A stretch of DNA of 64,000 bases from Deinococcus indicus (GCF_002198095.1 NZ_NHMK01000011.1:1-64000), one strand, 5' to 3'. Counted from the stretch's first letter, positions 31,974 through 44,739 are shown. Translations and numbers: made by a program. Notes: generated by a model not told the origin, from the sequence alone.

Positions 31974-33865
31974 CCACCGCGCCGCGCCCAGGCCCCACCG
32001 GCGGAGGTCCCGCCGGCGGCCCCGGCCCGTCACCGGAACGGCGTGAGCAACTGCGGGCGGCCGTGGTCGCCGCAGCCGTTCACGCGGCCCTGCTGACCGG
32101 CCTGCTGCTGCTGCGCCCGCAACCGCTGCCGGACGCGGGAACGCCCGACCTGAGCCGCGCCCCCATGGAGGTCGTGACCCTGGCGCCGCTGCGGCCCACC
32201 CCGGCGCCCGCTCCGCAGGCCCCCACGAGCACGCAGGCCCCCGCCGCCCGGACGCCGCCCGCCCCACCCACTGCCCAGCCAACTGCCCAACCGACTGAAC
32301 AACCGACGACGGAGTCGCCCCCGGCCAGTCCGACACCCGCCGAATCGACACCCGCCGAATCGACCCCGGCCGAACCCACCCCTGCGGCCCCGGCGTCCGC
32401 TCCGGCCGCGCCGGCGGTCGGAGCGGCGACGGACGCTCCGGCTCCGACTGCCGATTCCGGCGCGGCCACCCCGGCTCCCGCTCCGGATGCGGTCGGGGTG
32501 AGTGCTGCGCCGGCCGAACCGGGGGCCGCCGAGGTCGCGCCAGTTGCACCGGCACCCCTCGAGCCAGCACCCCCTGAGCCAGCACCCCCTGAGCCGGCGC
32601 CCGTCGAACCGGCCACGGCTGATCCAGTCCCGGCCGACCCGGTGGCGGTCACGCCTGAGCGCGTCGCGCCGGGCGAGGACACGCCGGCCGCCGAGCCCGC
32701 GCGGACCGCCTCCCCGGACGCCGACCCGGTGCCGGCCGCGTCCGCACGGTCCGAGGGGACCGCTCCGGTCGAGGCGGTCCCGGCCCGCTCCCGCCCGCAG
32801 GACACCGGGTCGCTGGCGGCCCTGCCCCGCCGCGAGGACGCCACCCCCGACCGCGCCGCCAGCAGCGCCGTTCCCGACGCGCCGCGCGCCGCGGCGGGCC
32901 CCCCCACCGCCTCGTCGGACCCGCAGACCGTCCCGGCCATCCCCGCCCGCCCACAGTCCCGCCCCGCCCCCACCGGCACGCCCGCCGAGACGGCCCCGCG
33001 CGCCACGCTGCCGGAAGCCTCACCGGCTGCATCGGCCTCTCCGGCCGCGCCCAGCCGGACACAGGCCAGTGGCCCGGCCCCGGTGGGCGACGCAGGGGGC
33101 AGCGAACCGCAGGCGTCCGCCCGGCCGGCCGCCACCCCCGCTCCGGCCCCGGCGGCCCCGGCGTCGCAGGCTGCCCGCCCCACCCCCACGCCGGACGCGG
33201 CGGGGACCACCCCACCCGCAGGGGGCGCGGCGGCGCGCACTCCCGCCCCGGCCTCCGGGCAGGACAGCCCGCCGGAGGCCAGCGCGGCCCCCCGCACGCC
33301 GAGCGGCGCCGCAGGTGAAAGCCCTGCGGGTGGCGGGTCAGCCCCCGTTCCGGCGCAGGGGAGCCGGGGGGCGTCCGGCGCGGGCAGCGGCGACGCTCCC
33401 GGCCCGGCCCCCGCGGCTTCCCGCAGCGGTCCCGGCGGAACCGGCGCGGCGGACTCGCCCGCCCCGGCTGCCGGAACGGCCGCGCGCGCGGGTGGGGGCG
33501 CGGCCAGCGAGACGCGGCCCCTGACCTGCACGGTCGCGGTGGACGTGCGCGGCCTGGGCAACTTCCAGCGGGACATGACCAGCGTCGTGTACGCCGAGGG
33601 GGGCACGCAACTCTGGCCGGACGCCGCGCTCATCAAGGGCGTCAGCAGCAGCCTCGTGCAGGAAGGCAACCTGCACACCTACGTGACCAGCGAGGCCGAA
33701 CTGTCCGCCTTCAAGAACGTCACGCGCGTCCAGGCGACCCGCATTCAACCCAACCGGTTCGCGCCCACCTCGAAGGTGTTCACGGACGTGACGCTCTCCG
33801 CCGGCGCCGCCGCGCAGTTCCGGTCGGCCGGGCAGGCCTGCCGCGTCGTGTACCTCAAATCCTGA
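31970..33865 (+). CDS. TonB-position protein with giant Pro/Ala-rich linker
   Basis: A 631-residue protein in the slot normally held by TonB/TolA. The layout fits: short cytoplasmic start, one membrane helix (about 29-48, LRAAVVAAAVHAALLTGLLL), a very long Pro/Ala/Thr/Glu-rich spacer (about 60-510) and a C-terminal folded domain (about 515-631) with one Cys pair (LTCTVAVDV ... QACRVVYLKS). That domain lacks the TonB C-terminal signature; instead it reads like an envelope protein domain (GGTQLWPDAALIKGVSS). The linker DNA has short tandem repeats (near 32556-32610). GTG start, overlapping exbD. Confidence 0.7.
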   Translation: MTTAPRPGPTGGGPAGGPGPSPERREQLRAAVVAAAVHAALLTGLLLLRPQPLPDAGTPDLSRAPMEVVTLAPLRPTPAPAPQAPTSTQAPAARTPPAPPTAQPTAQPTEQPTTESPPASPTPAESTPAESTPAEPTPAAPASAPAAPAVGAATDAPAPTADSGAATPAPAPDAVGVSAAPAEPGAAEVAPVAPAPLEPAPPEPAPPEPAPVEPATADPVPADPVAVTPERVAPGEDTPAAEPARTASPDADPVPAASARSEGTAPVEAVPARSRPQDTGSLAALPRREDATPDRAASSAVPDAPRAAAGPPTASSDPQTVPAIPARPQSRPAPTGTPAETAPRATLPEASPAASASPAAPSRTQASGPAPVGDAGGSEPQASARPAATPAPAPAAPASQAARPTPTPDAAGTTPPAGGAAARTPAPASGQDSPPEASAAPRTPSGAAGESPAGGGSAPVPAQGSRGASGAGSGDAPGPAPAASRSGPGGTGAADSPAPAAGTAARAGGGAASETRPLTCTVAVDVRGLGNFQRDMTSVVYAEGGTQLWPDAALIKGVSSSLVQEGNLHTYVTSEAELSAFKNVTRVQATRIQPNRFAPTSKVFTDVTLSAGAAAQFRSAGQACRVVYLKS

Positions 33866-33945
33866 ATCCGGTCAGAGGGGCGTCACGTTCACCTGCCCTC
33901 ATACCCGGCACGCATCCCCTGTCCCACGTCCTCCCGGAGGTCCCC

Positions 33946-34656
33946 ATGAACGTCCCCACCCCCATCCGCCTGTCCCTGACCCTGAGCCTCGCCGCGCTGC
34001 TCGCCGCGCCCGCGCACGCCTGGGTTCCCAAACTGGAAGACACCACCGCCCGGAACGTCATCGACGGCGCGTACGGCCGCCGCGATCCGGTCCCCACGTA
34101 CCTGATCACCAGCCTGAAGGTCAGGGACGGTCAGTTCGAGGCCGGGGCGGGCGCCGTCACCGCCTTCGACGGCGGCCCCGCCTGCGTCACCGACTGGCTG
34201 GCCGCCCCGCAGGACTATGCGAAGGGCAGCCGCCCCGTCACCCTGACCGCCAGCGGACAGGCCGACCAGCTGTTCTTCCAGGCGCAGGACGCCCGCGACA
34301 ACTTCAGGAACCTCAGCGTCAAGGACGCCCTGACCGACGAGTACGCCAGCAAACGCCTCCCGGACGGACAGCTCCGCATCGACCTCGCCGTGCAGGGCCT
34401 CCCGAGCGAGAAGGCCCGCGCCGCGTACCTCGTGCGACTGAAGGGCGCGGACGGCAAACTCGTCGCCCCCGTGAAAAGCACCTACGTGAACGACTTCAAG
34501 CAGGAGGCCGGCACCTGGAGCGGCACCCTGGTGTACTACTTCGAACCCCTGAAGGCCGGGCTGGGGGCCAGCGACACCGTCAGCCTGCTGCTGCGGACCG
34601 AGGCGGACACGAACTGCGCGTACGCCATCCCCGTGAACCTCGGCCAGTTCAACTGA
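33946..34656 (+). CDS. Secreted protein of unknown function
   Basis: A 236-residue exported protein: signal peptide MNVPTPIRLSLTLSLAALLA with cleavage after AHA (about residue 24), then a mixed alpha/beta mature part with two Cys (CVTDWLAAP; NCAYAIPVN) that could form a disulfide. No family recognised. CGGAGGTCCCC precedes the ATG. It lies 80 bases downstream of the TonB-like gene and may belong to the same transcription unit. Its TGA stop coincides with the first bases of repeat copy E. Confidence 0.75.
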   Translation: MNVPTPIRLSLTLSLAALLAAPAHAWVPKLEDTTARNVIDGAYGRRDPVPTYLITSLKVRDGQFEAGAGAVTAFDGGPACVTDWLAAPQDYAKGSRPVTLTASGQADQLFFQAQDARDNFRNLSVKDALTDEYASKRLPDGQLRIDLAVQGLPSEKARAAYLVRLKGADGKLVAPVKSTYVNDFKQEAGTWSGTLVYYFEPLKAGLGASDTVSLLLRTEADTNCAYAIPVNLGQFN

Positions 34657-34702
34657 CGCGGACTCCGATTGAATAGCGTATAAAGCCGTTCAATCCGGGC
34701 GG
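34656..34702 (+). repeat. Dispersed palindromic element, partial copy E
   Basis: The left 45 bases of the element (ACGCGGACTCCGATTGAAT then a hairpin AAGCCGTTCAATCCGGG); the right end is missing. The element's leading CTGA contains the stop codon of the preceding gene. Confidence 0.7.
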
Positions 34703-34753
34703 GGGGAGTGGGTGGTGGCCTGGGCGGCCGGTCCACTCCCCACTGCCTGTCGG

Positions 34754-36679
<1,926 letters not shown>

Positions 36680-36859
36680 GAAACAACCTCCGAAAGGGGG
36701 AGAGGAAAGGATGTCGGGTTGTGTGGACCTCCAGGGTAGCGCCGCCGCATGAGCGCCGCCTCCCTGTTCCCCGGACAGGAACGCCGGTGTGGTGTGGACC
36801 ACCGCGCCGCGCCGTTCCCGACCGCCCCGCATCCCGGCTGCCGGGTCCGCCCGCTGCTC

Positions 36860-36865
36860 TACACT
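36860..36865 (+). promoter_or_regulatory. -10 box of coaX
   Basis: TACACT with 7 bases to the GTG at 36873, making the GTG the likely first base of the message. Confidence 0.55.
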
Positions 36866-36872
36866 GCGGGGC

Positions 36873-37649
36873 GTGCCCGCCTTTCCCCTTCTGGCCGTGG
36901 ATATCGGCAACACCAGCACCGTCATCGGACTCGCGGACGAGCGTCTGGACCTGACGCACACCTGGCGGATCCGCACGAACCGCGAGCATCTGCCCGACGA
37001 CCTCGCCATGCGCCTGCACAGCCTGCTGGCCCTGACCGGCGCGCCCACGCCGCGCGCCGCCGTCCTGAGCAGCGTCGCGCCGCCGCTGGGCCAGAACTAC
37101 GTGCTGGCGCTGCGCCGCCACTTCGCCGTGGAGGCCTTCGAGGTCAGCGCCACGAACCTGCCGGACGTTCAGGTGGAACTCGACGTGCCGGACGCCGTGG
37201 GCGCCGACCGTCTGTGCAACCTGTTCGGCGCCGAGCGCTACCTGAACACCCACGAGTACGCGGTGGTCGTGGACTTCGGGACGAGCACGAACTTCGACGT
37301 GATCGGCCGGGGCCGCCGCTTCCTGGGCGGCGTGCTCGCCACGGGCGCGCAGGTCAGCGCCGACGCGCTGTTCAGCCGCGCCGCGAAACTGCCGCGCATC
37401 ACGTTGCAGGCCCCGCAGAGCGCCATCGGGACGAACACCACGCACGCCCTGCAGTCGGGACTGGTGTTCGGGTACGCCGAGATGGTGGACGGCCTGCTGC
37501 GCCGCATCCGCGCGGAACTGCCGGGACCGGCGGTCGCCATCGCCACCGGAGGGTTCTCGCGAACCATCGAGGGCATCTGCCGCGAGATCGACCACTACGA
37601 CGAGACCCTGACCCTGCGCGGCCTCGTGGAACTCTGGGCCAGCCGCTGA
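36873..37649 (+). CDS. coaX: Type III pantothenate kinase
   Basis: A 258-residue enzyme phosphorylating pantothenate, the first step of coenzyme A synthesis. ASKHA-fold motifs are clear: AVDIGNTSTVIGL near the N-terminus (Asp10), AVLSSVAPPL, the GADR motif (about residues 110-113), VVDFGTSTNFDVI, and ATGGFSRTI at the C-terminus. The GTG start is chosen because the conserved N-terminal strand begins just after it and a -10 box lies seven bases upstream; the frame is open further upstream but without homology. Confidence 0.95.
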   Translation: MPAFPLLAVDIGNTSTVIGLADERLDLTHTWRIRTNREHLPDDLAMRLHSLLALTGAPTPRAAVLSSVAPPLGQNYVLALRRHFAVEAFEVSATNLPDVQVELDVPDAVGADRLCNLFGAERYLNTHEYAVVVDFGTSTNFDVIGRGRRFLGGVLATGAQVSADALFSRAAKLPRITLQAPQSAIGTNTTHALQSGLVFGYAEMVDGLLRRIRAELPGPAVAIATGGFSRTIEGICREIDHYDETLTLRGLVELWASR

Positions 37650-37666
37650 ACGCCGCGTGACAGAGA

Positions 37667-37693
37667 CCGCCGGAGGTATGACGCTTCCGGCGG
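37667..37693. terminator. Bidirectional terminator between coaX and the alcohol dehydrogenase
   Basis: Stem CCGCCGGA / TCCGGCGG, flanked by TGACAGA ... TCTGTCA that can extend the fold; the genes converge here. Confidence 0.6.
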
Positions 37694-37707
37694 CCTTCCG
37701 TGTTCTG

Positions 37708-38882
<1,175 letters not shown>

Positions 38883-38886
<4 letters not shown>

Positions 38887-39695
38887 GCCTGACCGCCCGT
38901 CGCGGCGCGGCCACTGCTCTGGCCCTGCGTGGTGGGCGAGAAGCCCAGCTCCTGCTCGCGCTTGAAGCGCATCAGGTCGTCCCGCAACTGCTGGGCGGGT
39001 TCCTCGCCGGTCAGTCGCGCCACGACGGCGCCCGCCGTGCCGGCCGGTGGGCGGTACGCGAGGCGCACGATGACCTCGGTGCCCCGGTCGCCCGGCGCCG
39101 TGCGGAACAGCACCTCGCCGTGATTCTCGACCGCCGCGCCCGGCAGGGACTGCCACGCCAGCCGCTGGCCCGGTTCGTCCGCCGTCAGTTCCGCCTCCCA
39201 GCTGACCGTGCCGGCCGGGGCTTTCACGGTCCAGCGCGAGCGGCGTCCGTCCAGCACCTCGACGGTCTGAAGGTGGGTCATCAGGTCCGGCAGGCGTTCC
39301 AGGTCCCGCCAGCGGGCGTACAGCGCCCCGGCGGGCTTTCCGACCGTCACGGCGTCACTCACCAGGACCTCGCCCTGCGCGTTCTGCCGGATCTTCAGCG
39401 CGGTCGCCAGCGGATTGCGGCCCGTGGCAGCCAGCGCGGTCAGGCCTGCCCCGACGCCGCCCAGCACGATCTTCTGCAACGGCCGGGCGCTGCGCAGGCC
39501 CGCGCCGATCAGGGCGACGCCCACGCTTCCCACCACCGAGCGTTCCAGGGGCGGCATGTGGGCGCCGGTACTGGCCTCCCCGGCCGCCTGCGGCTCGGCG
39601 GTGCGGTCTGGGGTGGCCGGCCCGTCGGGTGTCTGGCTGTCCGGGCTGGCGTGGTCGTGGTTCGGGCCGTCCGGGTTCGGGCTGTCTGGGTTCAT
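38883..39695 (-). CDS. SRPBCC/polyketide cyclase-like protein with disordered N-terminus
   Basis: A 270-residue protein. The N-terminal 50 residues are low-complexity (Asp/Pro/Gly/Asn), followed by a helical, possibly membrane-associated segment ([34 protein letters not shown], about 54-90) and a START/SRPBCC domain (about 110-250) with [21 protein letters not shown] and [20 protein letters not shown]. Such proteins occur next to short- and medium-chain dehydrogenases in many bacteria, as here; function unknown. ATG 39695 follows CGGAGGTCACC. Confidence 0.82.
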
Positions 39696-39851
39696 GGTGA
39701 CCTCCGGCAGAGGAGAGAGAACGGAAGAGAAGGACGCAGAGGCGGACGTCTGCCCAGGGGTCACGGCGCAGCCGGTCCGGTCCGGCCAGTCAAGCCCGCG
39801 GGGCGGTGGTCCTTTGCGTCCGCGCGCACTGTGTGACCCTCAGGTGAAGGC

Positions 39852-40889
39852 TCAGGTTTCCCGGTCACCCGGCTGGCGCCCATGCGCCCGGCGCTGGTTG
39901 AACGCCCCCTCGGCGGCGCGTTTCATGGGATTCCCCTGAGTGAGTGGGCTCTCGGCGTCCCGGCCGGTCACGGCCCGGTCCGAGCCGGCCGGTCCCGGCA
40001 GCAGCCGCGCCGCGAGGGCCATCAGGGACGCCGTCAGTTCCGGCGCGGCCCCCTGCGCGGCCCGCATCACCGCTGCGGGACCGCCGACCATGGTTTCCGC
40101 CCGCCCGGCCTCCAGGGCGTTCAGGATCCGCCGGGCCGCCTCCGCCGCGTCCAGCGACAGCACGGGCAGCGCGGCCAGCGTGGCGATCAGCGCGTACTCG
40201 CGCCGCACCTGCCCCTTCACCGGGGCGTTCAGGGGACTGCCGGTGCGCATCAGGCCCGGCAGGACCGTGCTGACCACGATGCCCTCGCGCGCCAGTTCGG
40301 CCCGCAGCGACTGCCCCAGCCCCGCCGACGCGAACTTGCTGACCGAGTACGGCCCCAGGTGCGCAATCGCCACCCGCCCCCCCACCGACGACACGATCAG
40401 CACCCGCCCGCCCCCGCGCAGGTGAGGCCGGGCCGCGCGGACCATCCGCAGCGGCCCCAGCGTGTTCACCTCCAGCGCGTCGCGGTAATCCTGCTCGGTG
40501 GTGTTCGCCTCCGGCCCGATCTGGATGATGCCGGCGTTGTTCACCAGCACGTCCAGCCGCCCGTGGGCGCGCACGGCCTCCTGTACGGCCCGCGCGGCGT
40601 CGTCGTCGCGGCGCACGTCGCCGGTCACGGTCTGCACGCGCGGCCCGGCGTTCAGGCGTTCCTGCGCCCGGCGCAGGTCGTCGGCGGTGCGGGCCATCAG
40701 CGTGACGTTCGCCCCGCGTGACAGGCACTCCTGCGCCAGCGCCAGCCCCAGCCCGCGCGAACCGCCGGTGATCAGCACGCTCCGGCCCGTCAGGTCGTAC
40801 CGGCTGGCCGGAGAGCGGAGGGCGCGTCGGGCGGCCAGGGCAGCGGCGGCCGTCAGGAGCAGGCGGGTCGGGAGTCGCATGGCTGCCAT
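39852..40889 (-). CDS. Short-chain dehydrogenase/reductase
   Basis: A 345-residue SDR. N-terminal hydrophobic segment, cofactor loop TGGSRGLG (about residues 42-49), NNAG (about 118-121), catalytic Ser in IVSSVGG and YSVSK (Tyr/Lys). An extra C-terminal tail of about 80 residues ends in a basic stretch (MKRAAEGAFNQRRAHGRQP). The substrate is unknown. ATG 40889 follows GGAGGCACACA; ATG 40880 is an alternative. It faces away from the SRPBCC/ADH pair by 156 bases and is read in the same direction. Confidence 0.88.
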   Translation of the reverse strand: MAAMRLPTRLLLTAAAALAARRALRSPASRYDLTGRSVLITGGSRGLGLALAQECLSRGANVTLMARTADDLRRAQERLNAGPRVQTVTGDVRRDDDAARAVQEAVRAHGRLDVLVNNAGIIQIGPEANTTEQDYRDALEVNTLGPLRMVRAARPHLRGGGRVLIVSSVGGRVAIAHLGPYSVSKFASAGLGQSLRAELAREGIVVSTVLPGLMRTGSPLNAPVKGQVRREYALIATLAALPVLSLDAAEAARRILNALEAGRAETMVGGPAAVMRAAQGAAPELTASLMALAARLLPGPAGSDRAVTGRDAESPLTQGNPMKRAAEGAFNQRRAHGRQPGDRET

Positions 40890-41297
40890 TGTGTGCCTCC
40901 CCGGTCCCGGCGCGGCCCTGCGTGAACAGCCTGTCAACGCCGCCTCTCATTCGGCTGGCAGGCACCCGGCGGTGCCGGAGTGCGTCCGACCCCACGACTC
41001 CTGCCGCTCCTGCCGCGCGCCCCTGACCACCCTGACTGCACGCTCTCACTGCACGCGCGTATACCAGTCCGGCCGGATCGGATGACCCGGCACCCGCACG
41101 CAGCGCGGAAATAAACGGTCCTCTCAGACGGACGCCCGGCCGCCCAGGCACGACCCTGGCCGTGCCACACGGCCTTCCCGGCCCCCGAGCGGCCCCTGCC
41201 CGCATGAGGGCGCCTGGGCCAAGCCGCAAGGGTCACCGCGATCCTCTCAAAGTCGTGCCACACGGCGCCCGCATCATCGGTGCCAGGAGGAACCACC
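40890..41297. other. Intergenic region with a 13-base direct repeat
   Basis: About 400 bases between the divergent SDR and the small secreted protein. CGTGCCACACGGC occurs twice, at 41161-41173 and 41254-41266, 93 bases apart. No convincing promoter boxes or protein-like open frame are seen. Confidence 0.4.
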
Positions 41298-41723
41298 ATG
41301 ACCAAGACCAAGATGATGACCGCCCTGACCGCCCTCGCCCTGACCGCCGGTGCCGCCTCGGCCTCGGCGCAGACCAGCAGCACCGGCAGCGTCGGCGTGA
41401 ACCTCGGTGCCGGACTGGGCACGGTCCTCTCAGGACAGACGCAGGGAAGCGACGGTGCGGGCAGCGCCAGCCTGCTCGGCGCGGTCGACAGCGCCCTGAA
41501 CGTCGGCGTGAACGCCAGCGGCAGCACCACCACCACCGACCGTGAAGGCCGGGAATCGGCCAGCGAGGGCAGCCTGAACGTGGGCCTGTCCGGCGCCCTG
41601 AGCGGACTGCTGGGCGCCGGCGTCAGCGGGAACGACAGCGCTGGCAGCGCCAGCCTGCTCGGCGGCCTCACCAGCGCCCTGAACCTCGGCGTGAACGCCA
41701 GCGGCAGCACCGAGCGTCCCTGA
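41298..41723 (+). CDS. Small secreted Gly/Ser-rich repeat protein
   Basis: A 141-residue exported protein. Signal peptide MTKTKMMTALTALALTAGAA with cleavage about ASA-QTS. The mature part contains two similar halves: each has GSASLLG(A/G)(V/L)(D/T)SALN(V/L)GVNASGST, at about residues 56-82 and 116-140. Internal duplication and low complexity suggest a surface or matrix protein. AGGAGGAACCACC precedes the ATG, and a very strong terminator follows. Function unknown. Confidence 0.75.
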   Translation: MTKTKMMTALTALALTAGAASASAQTSSTGSVGVNLGAGLGTVLSGQTQGSDGAGSASLLGAVDSALNVGVNASGSTTTTDREGRESASEGSLNVGLSGALSGLLGAGVSGNDSAGSASLLGGLTSALNLGVNASGSTERP

Positions 41724-41797
41724 GGACAGACGGCAGCGGGCGCTGACACCAGTGCGCCCACATAGACACAGCGCGTAGCAGGGCACAGGGATGAACG

Positions 41798-41849
41798 ACA
41801 GGGAAGCGGGGCCTCCGGACGGCAGTGACGGGAGGCCCCGCTTCCCTGT
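41798..41849 (+). terminator. 19-base-pair terminator hairpin
   Basis: Perfect stem ACAGGGAAGCGGGGCCTCC / GGAGGCCCCGCTTCCCTGT with a 14-base loop, followed by TCTG: the longest perfect hairpin in the window. Confidence 0.8.
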
Positions 41850-41910
41850 TCTGTGGCCTGCCCGCGTGGCCCGGCAGCGCGGCTGCGCCCCGCCCGAGTG
41901 CGCCGGGACG

Positions 41911-41916
41911 TACCCT
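41911..41916 (+). promoter_or_regulatory. -10 box of the cobalamin-binding protein gene
   Basis: TACCCT with 6 bases to the ATG at 41923; no -35 box. Confidence 0.5.
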
Positions 41917-41922
41917 GGACGG

Positions 41923-42849
41923 ATGACCCACCCGGCCCCCACCGTTCCCGCCGACCGACCGGCCCCGACCCGCATCGTGAGCCTGCTGCCCAGCGCCACC
42001 GACCTGCTGTTCGACCTGCTGGGCGACGCCGGAATGGACGGACGGCTGGTGGGAGTCAGTCACTCCTGCGATCACCCCCGGTCGCGGGGCCTGCCCGTCC
42101 TGACGCGGTCCATCGTGGACAGCGCCGCCCCGCAGGCCGAGATCGACCGGGCCGTCAGCGACGCCGTGCGCGAGGGCCGCGCGCTGTACCAGGTGGACGG
42201 CCCGCTGCTGGACGCCCTGAACCCCGATCTGGTCGTCACGCAGGGCGTGTGTGAGGTCTGCGCGGTCACGCCCGGCACCATCGAGGCCGCCGTGCGGTAC
42301 CTGCCGGGCTGCCTGCCCGCCGCGAACGTCCTGAGCCTGGAGGGCCGCCACCTGAGCGGCATCCTGGACGACCTGCGCGCCCTGGGCGCCGCCGCCGGGC
42401 TGCCGGAGCGCGCCGCCCAGCTGGCCGCGCAGGCACAGGCCCGCTGGGACGCCGTGCAGCCCGCCCAGGGCGCGCCGCGCGTCCTGACGCTGGAATGGAC
42501 CGACCCGCCCTTCTACGGGGGTCACTGGGTGCCCGAGCAGGTCGAGCGGGCCGGCGGCGTGAACGTGCTCGGCGCGGCCGGAACGGATTCGGGCCGCGCG
42601 GGCTGGGCGCAGATCGAGGCGCTGCGGCCCGACGTGACCGTCGTCATGTGCTGCGGGTACGGTCTGCCGGACAACGCCGCCTTCGCCCGCGCCCTGGACC
42701 CGCAGCGGCCACTGGGGCAGGTGTGGGCGGTGGACGCGAACGCCCTGTTCAGCCGGCCCTCGCTGGGCGTGGTGCGCGGCGCCGAGGTCCTCGCGGCCCT
42801 GCTGCGAGGCGAGGCCACGCCCGGCCAGAGCGAACGCATCCGGGGCTGA
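41923..42849 (+). CDS. Cobalamin-binding protein-like (BtuF/helical-backbone metal receptor)
   Basis: A 308-residue protein with the BtuF/TroA-like fold: RIVSLLPSATDLLFDLLGDA (about residues 17-36), LVGVSHSCDHP, LNPDLVVTQGVCEVC (about 104-118), and LEWTDPPFYGGHWVPEQVERAGG (about 188-210). Unlike true periplasmic BtuF it has no signal peptide, as in the cytoplasmic members of the family. No ABC permease or ATPase is adjacent, so a vitamin B12 transport role is uncertain. Leaderless ATG start. Confidence 0.82.
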   Translation: MTHPAPTVPADRPAPTRIVSLLPSATDLLFDLLGDAGMDGRLVGVSHSCDHPRSRGLPVLTRSIVDSAAPQAEIDRAVSDAVREGRALYQVDGPLLDALNPDLVVTQGVCEVCAVTPGTIEAAVRYLPGCLPAANVLSLEGRHLSGILDDLRALGAAAGLPERAAQLAAQAQARWDAVQPAQGAPRVLTLEWTDPPFYGGHWVPEQVERAGGVNVLGAAGTDSGRAGWAQIEALRPDVTVVMCCGYGLPDNAAFARALDPQRPLGQVWAVDANALFSRPSLGVVRGAEVLAALLRGEATPGQSERIRG

Positions 42850-42868
42850 TCCGGACCACAACAGCGGT

Positions 42869-42907
42869 TTTCAGGGGTGTTGAGGGGTTCCCTCAGCACC
42901 CCTGAAA
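42869..42907. terminator. Terminator hairpin after the BtuF-like gene
   Basis: An 18-base-pair stem with one G-T pair: TTTCAGGGGTGTTGAGGG against CCCTCAGCACCCCTGAAA, 3-base loop. It can serve both converging genes. Confidence 0.7.
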
Positions 42908-42933
42908 CGAGCGAAGCGAGAAGCCGTCCACAC

Positions 42934-43040
42934 CAGCGGTTGGAAGTGGAATTGAAGGGCGTGCTGTTGGCCCTTCAATGGAACTGGAAACCGCTGAAGG
43001 GAGTGGGGGAGAACGGCGCGTGCGGCGCCCGTCCTCCCCC
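42934..43040. repeat. Second and third hairpins between BtuF-like gene and pit
   Basis: A nested inverted repeat CAGCGGTT (42934) / AACCGCTG (42989) enclosing TTGAAGGGC / GCCCTTCAA, then GGGGGA...CCTCCCCC (43005-43040) just past the pit stop codon, the latter a probable pit terminator. Confidence 0.5.
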
Positions 43041-43067
43041 AGCTGCTCCTGCTCCCTCCGTCGGCGG

Positions 43068-44063
<996 letters not shown>

Positions 44064-44074
44064 GCAGCGGGGCC

Positions 44075-44713
44075 TCAGGCGTTCTTCAGCAGGATGCTTT
44101 CGACGGTCTTCGCGACCCGCTGCGCCTGATCGCTGGCGTCCTCGATCAGCGCCACGATCTCGCCGCCACGCATGGCGCGGATCATGCCCGGCACGTCGTT
44201 CACGCCGTCGTACAGGTGACGCTGCACCTCGTCGCTGATGGTGTCGCCCTGGTCCTCCAGCGCGCGGATCTCGCGGGCGATGCGGGCCAGTTCACCCAGC
44301 TGCCCCTTGTTCTCGATCAGCGGCATGCCCTGCGCCAGCAGCGCGCACTGCTGCTCGACGATGCGGGCCAGCTGCGCCATCTGCGGCAGCGGACGCTCCA
44401 CGCCGTACAGGCTGAGCTTGCGCGCGGCGTCCTCCATGTCGTCCACGAGGTCGTCGAGTTCATTGTTCAGGCTGATGATGTCCTCACGGTCGAAGGGCAC
44501 GATGAAGGACTCGGCGAGCAGGTTGGTGATCTCGCCGGTCAGGCGGTCCCCCTCGTGCTCCAGGTCACGCACGCGCTTCACCTTGGCGTCCACGTCGGTG
44601 TAGTTCTCCAGCAGGTCCACGAGCGCGGTGGCGGTGGCGTGGGCGTTGCGGGCGGCTTCAGCGAACTTCAGGCTGAACTTGGGGTTGGTGGGCATGAATT
44701 TAGACAGAACCAT
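44075..44713 (-). CDS. PhoU-like (DUF47) phosphate transport regulator
   Basis: A 212-residue all-helical protein of the DUF47/TIGR00153 family: LVDLLENYTDVDAKVKRVRD (about residues 31-50), LEHEGDRLTGEI, FDREDIISLNNELDDLVDDM (about 73-92), and DQGDTISDEVQRHL. These PhoU-like proteins, encoded before PiT permeases, are thought to modulate them. The ATG at 44713 directly follows a small hairpin that holds its ribosome-binding site, and a Pho-box-like direct repeat lies just upstream. Confidence 0.93.
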   Translation of the reverse strand: MVLSKFMPTNPKFSLKFAEAARNAHATATALVDLLENYTDVDAKVKRVRDLEHEGDRLTGEITNLLAESFIVPFDREDIISLNNELDDLVDDMEDAARKLSLYGVERPLPQMAQLARIVEQQCALLAQGMPLIENKGQLGELARIAREIRALEDQGDTISDEVQRHLYDGVNDVPGMIRAMRGGEIVALIEDASDQAQRVAKTVESILLKNA

Positions 44714-44732
44714 GACAATCCTCCTGATTGTC
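44714..44732 (-). promoter_or_regulatory. Hairpin holding the Shine-Dalgarno of the PhoU-like gene
   Basis: The mRNA would fold GACAATC-AGGAG-GATTGTC, a perfect 7-base-pair stem with AGGAG as the loop, and the ATG follows at once. A protein or temperature opening the stem could control translation. Confidence 0.6.
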
Positions 44733-44739
44733 CGCCCGA

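Noticed and set aside
32556..32610. CRISPR-like short repeats in the TonB-like gene
   Set aside because: They are in-frame Pro/Ala/Glu codon repeats of the linker, without spacers.
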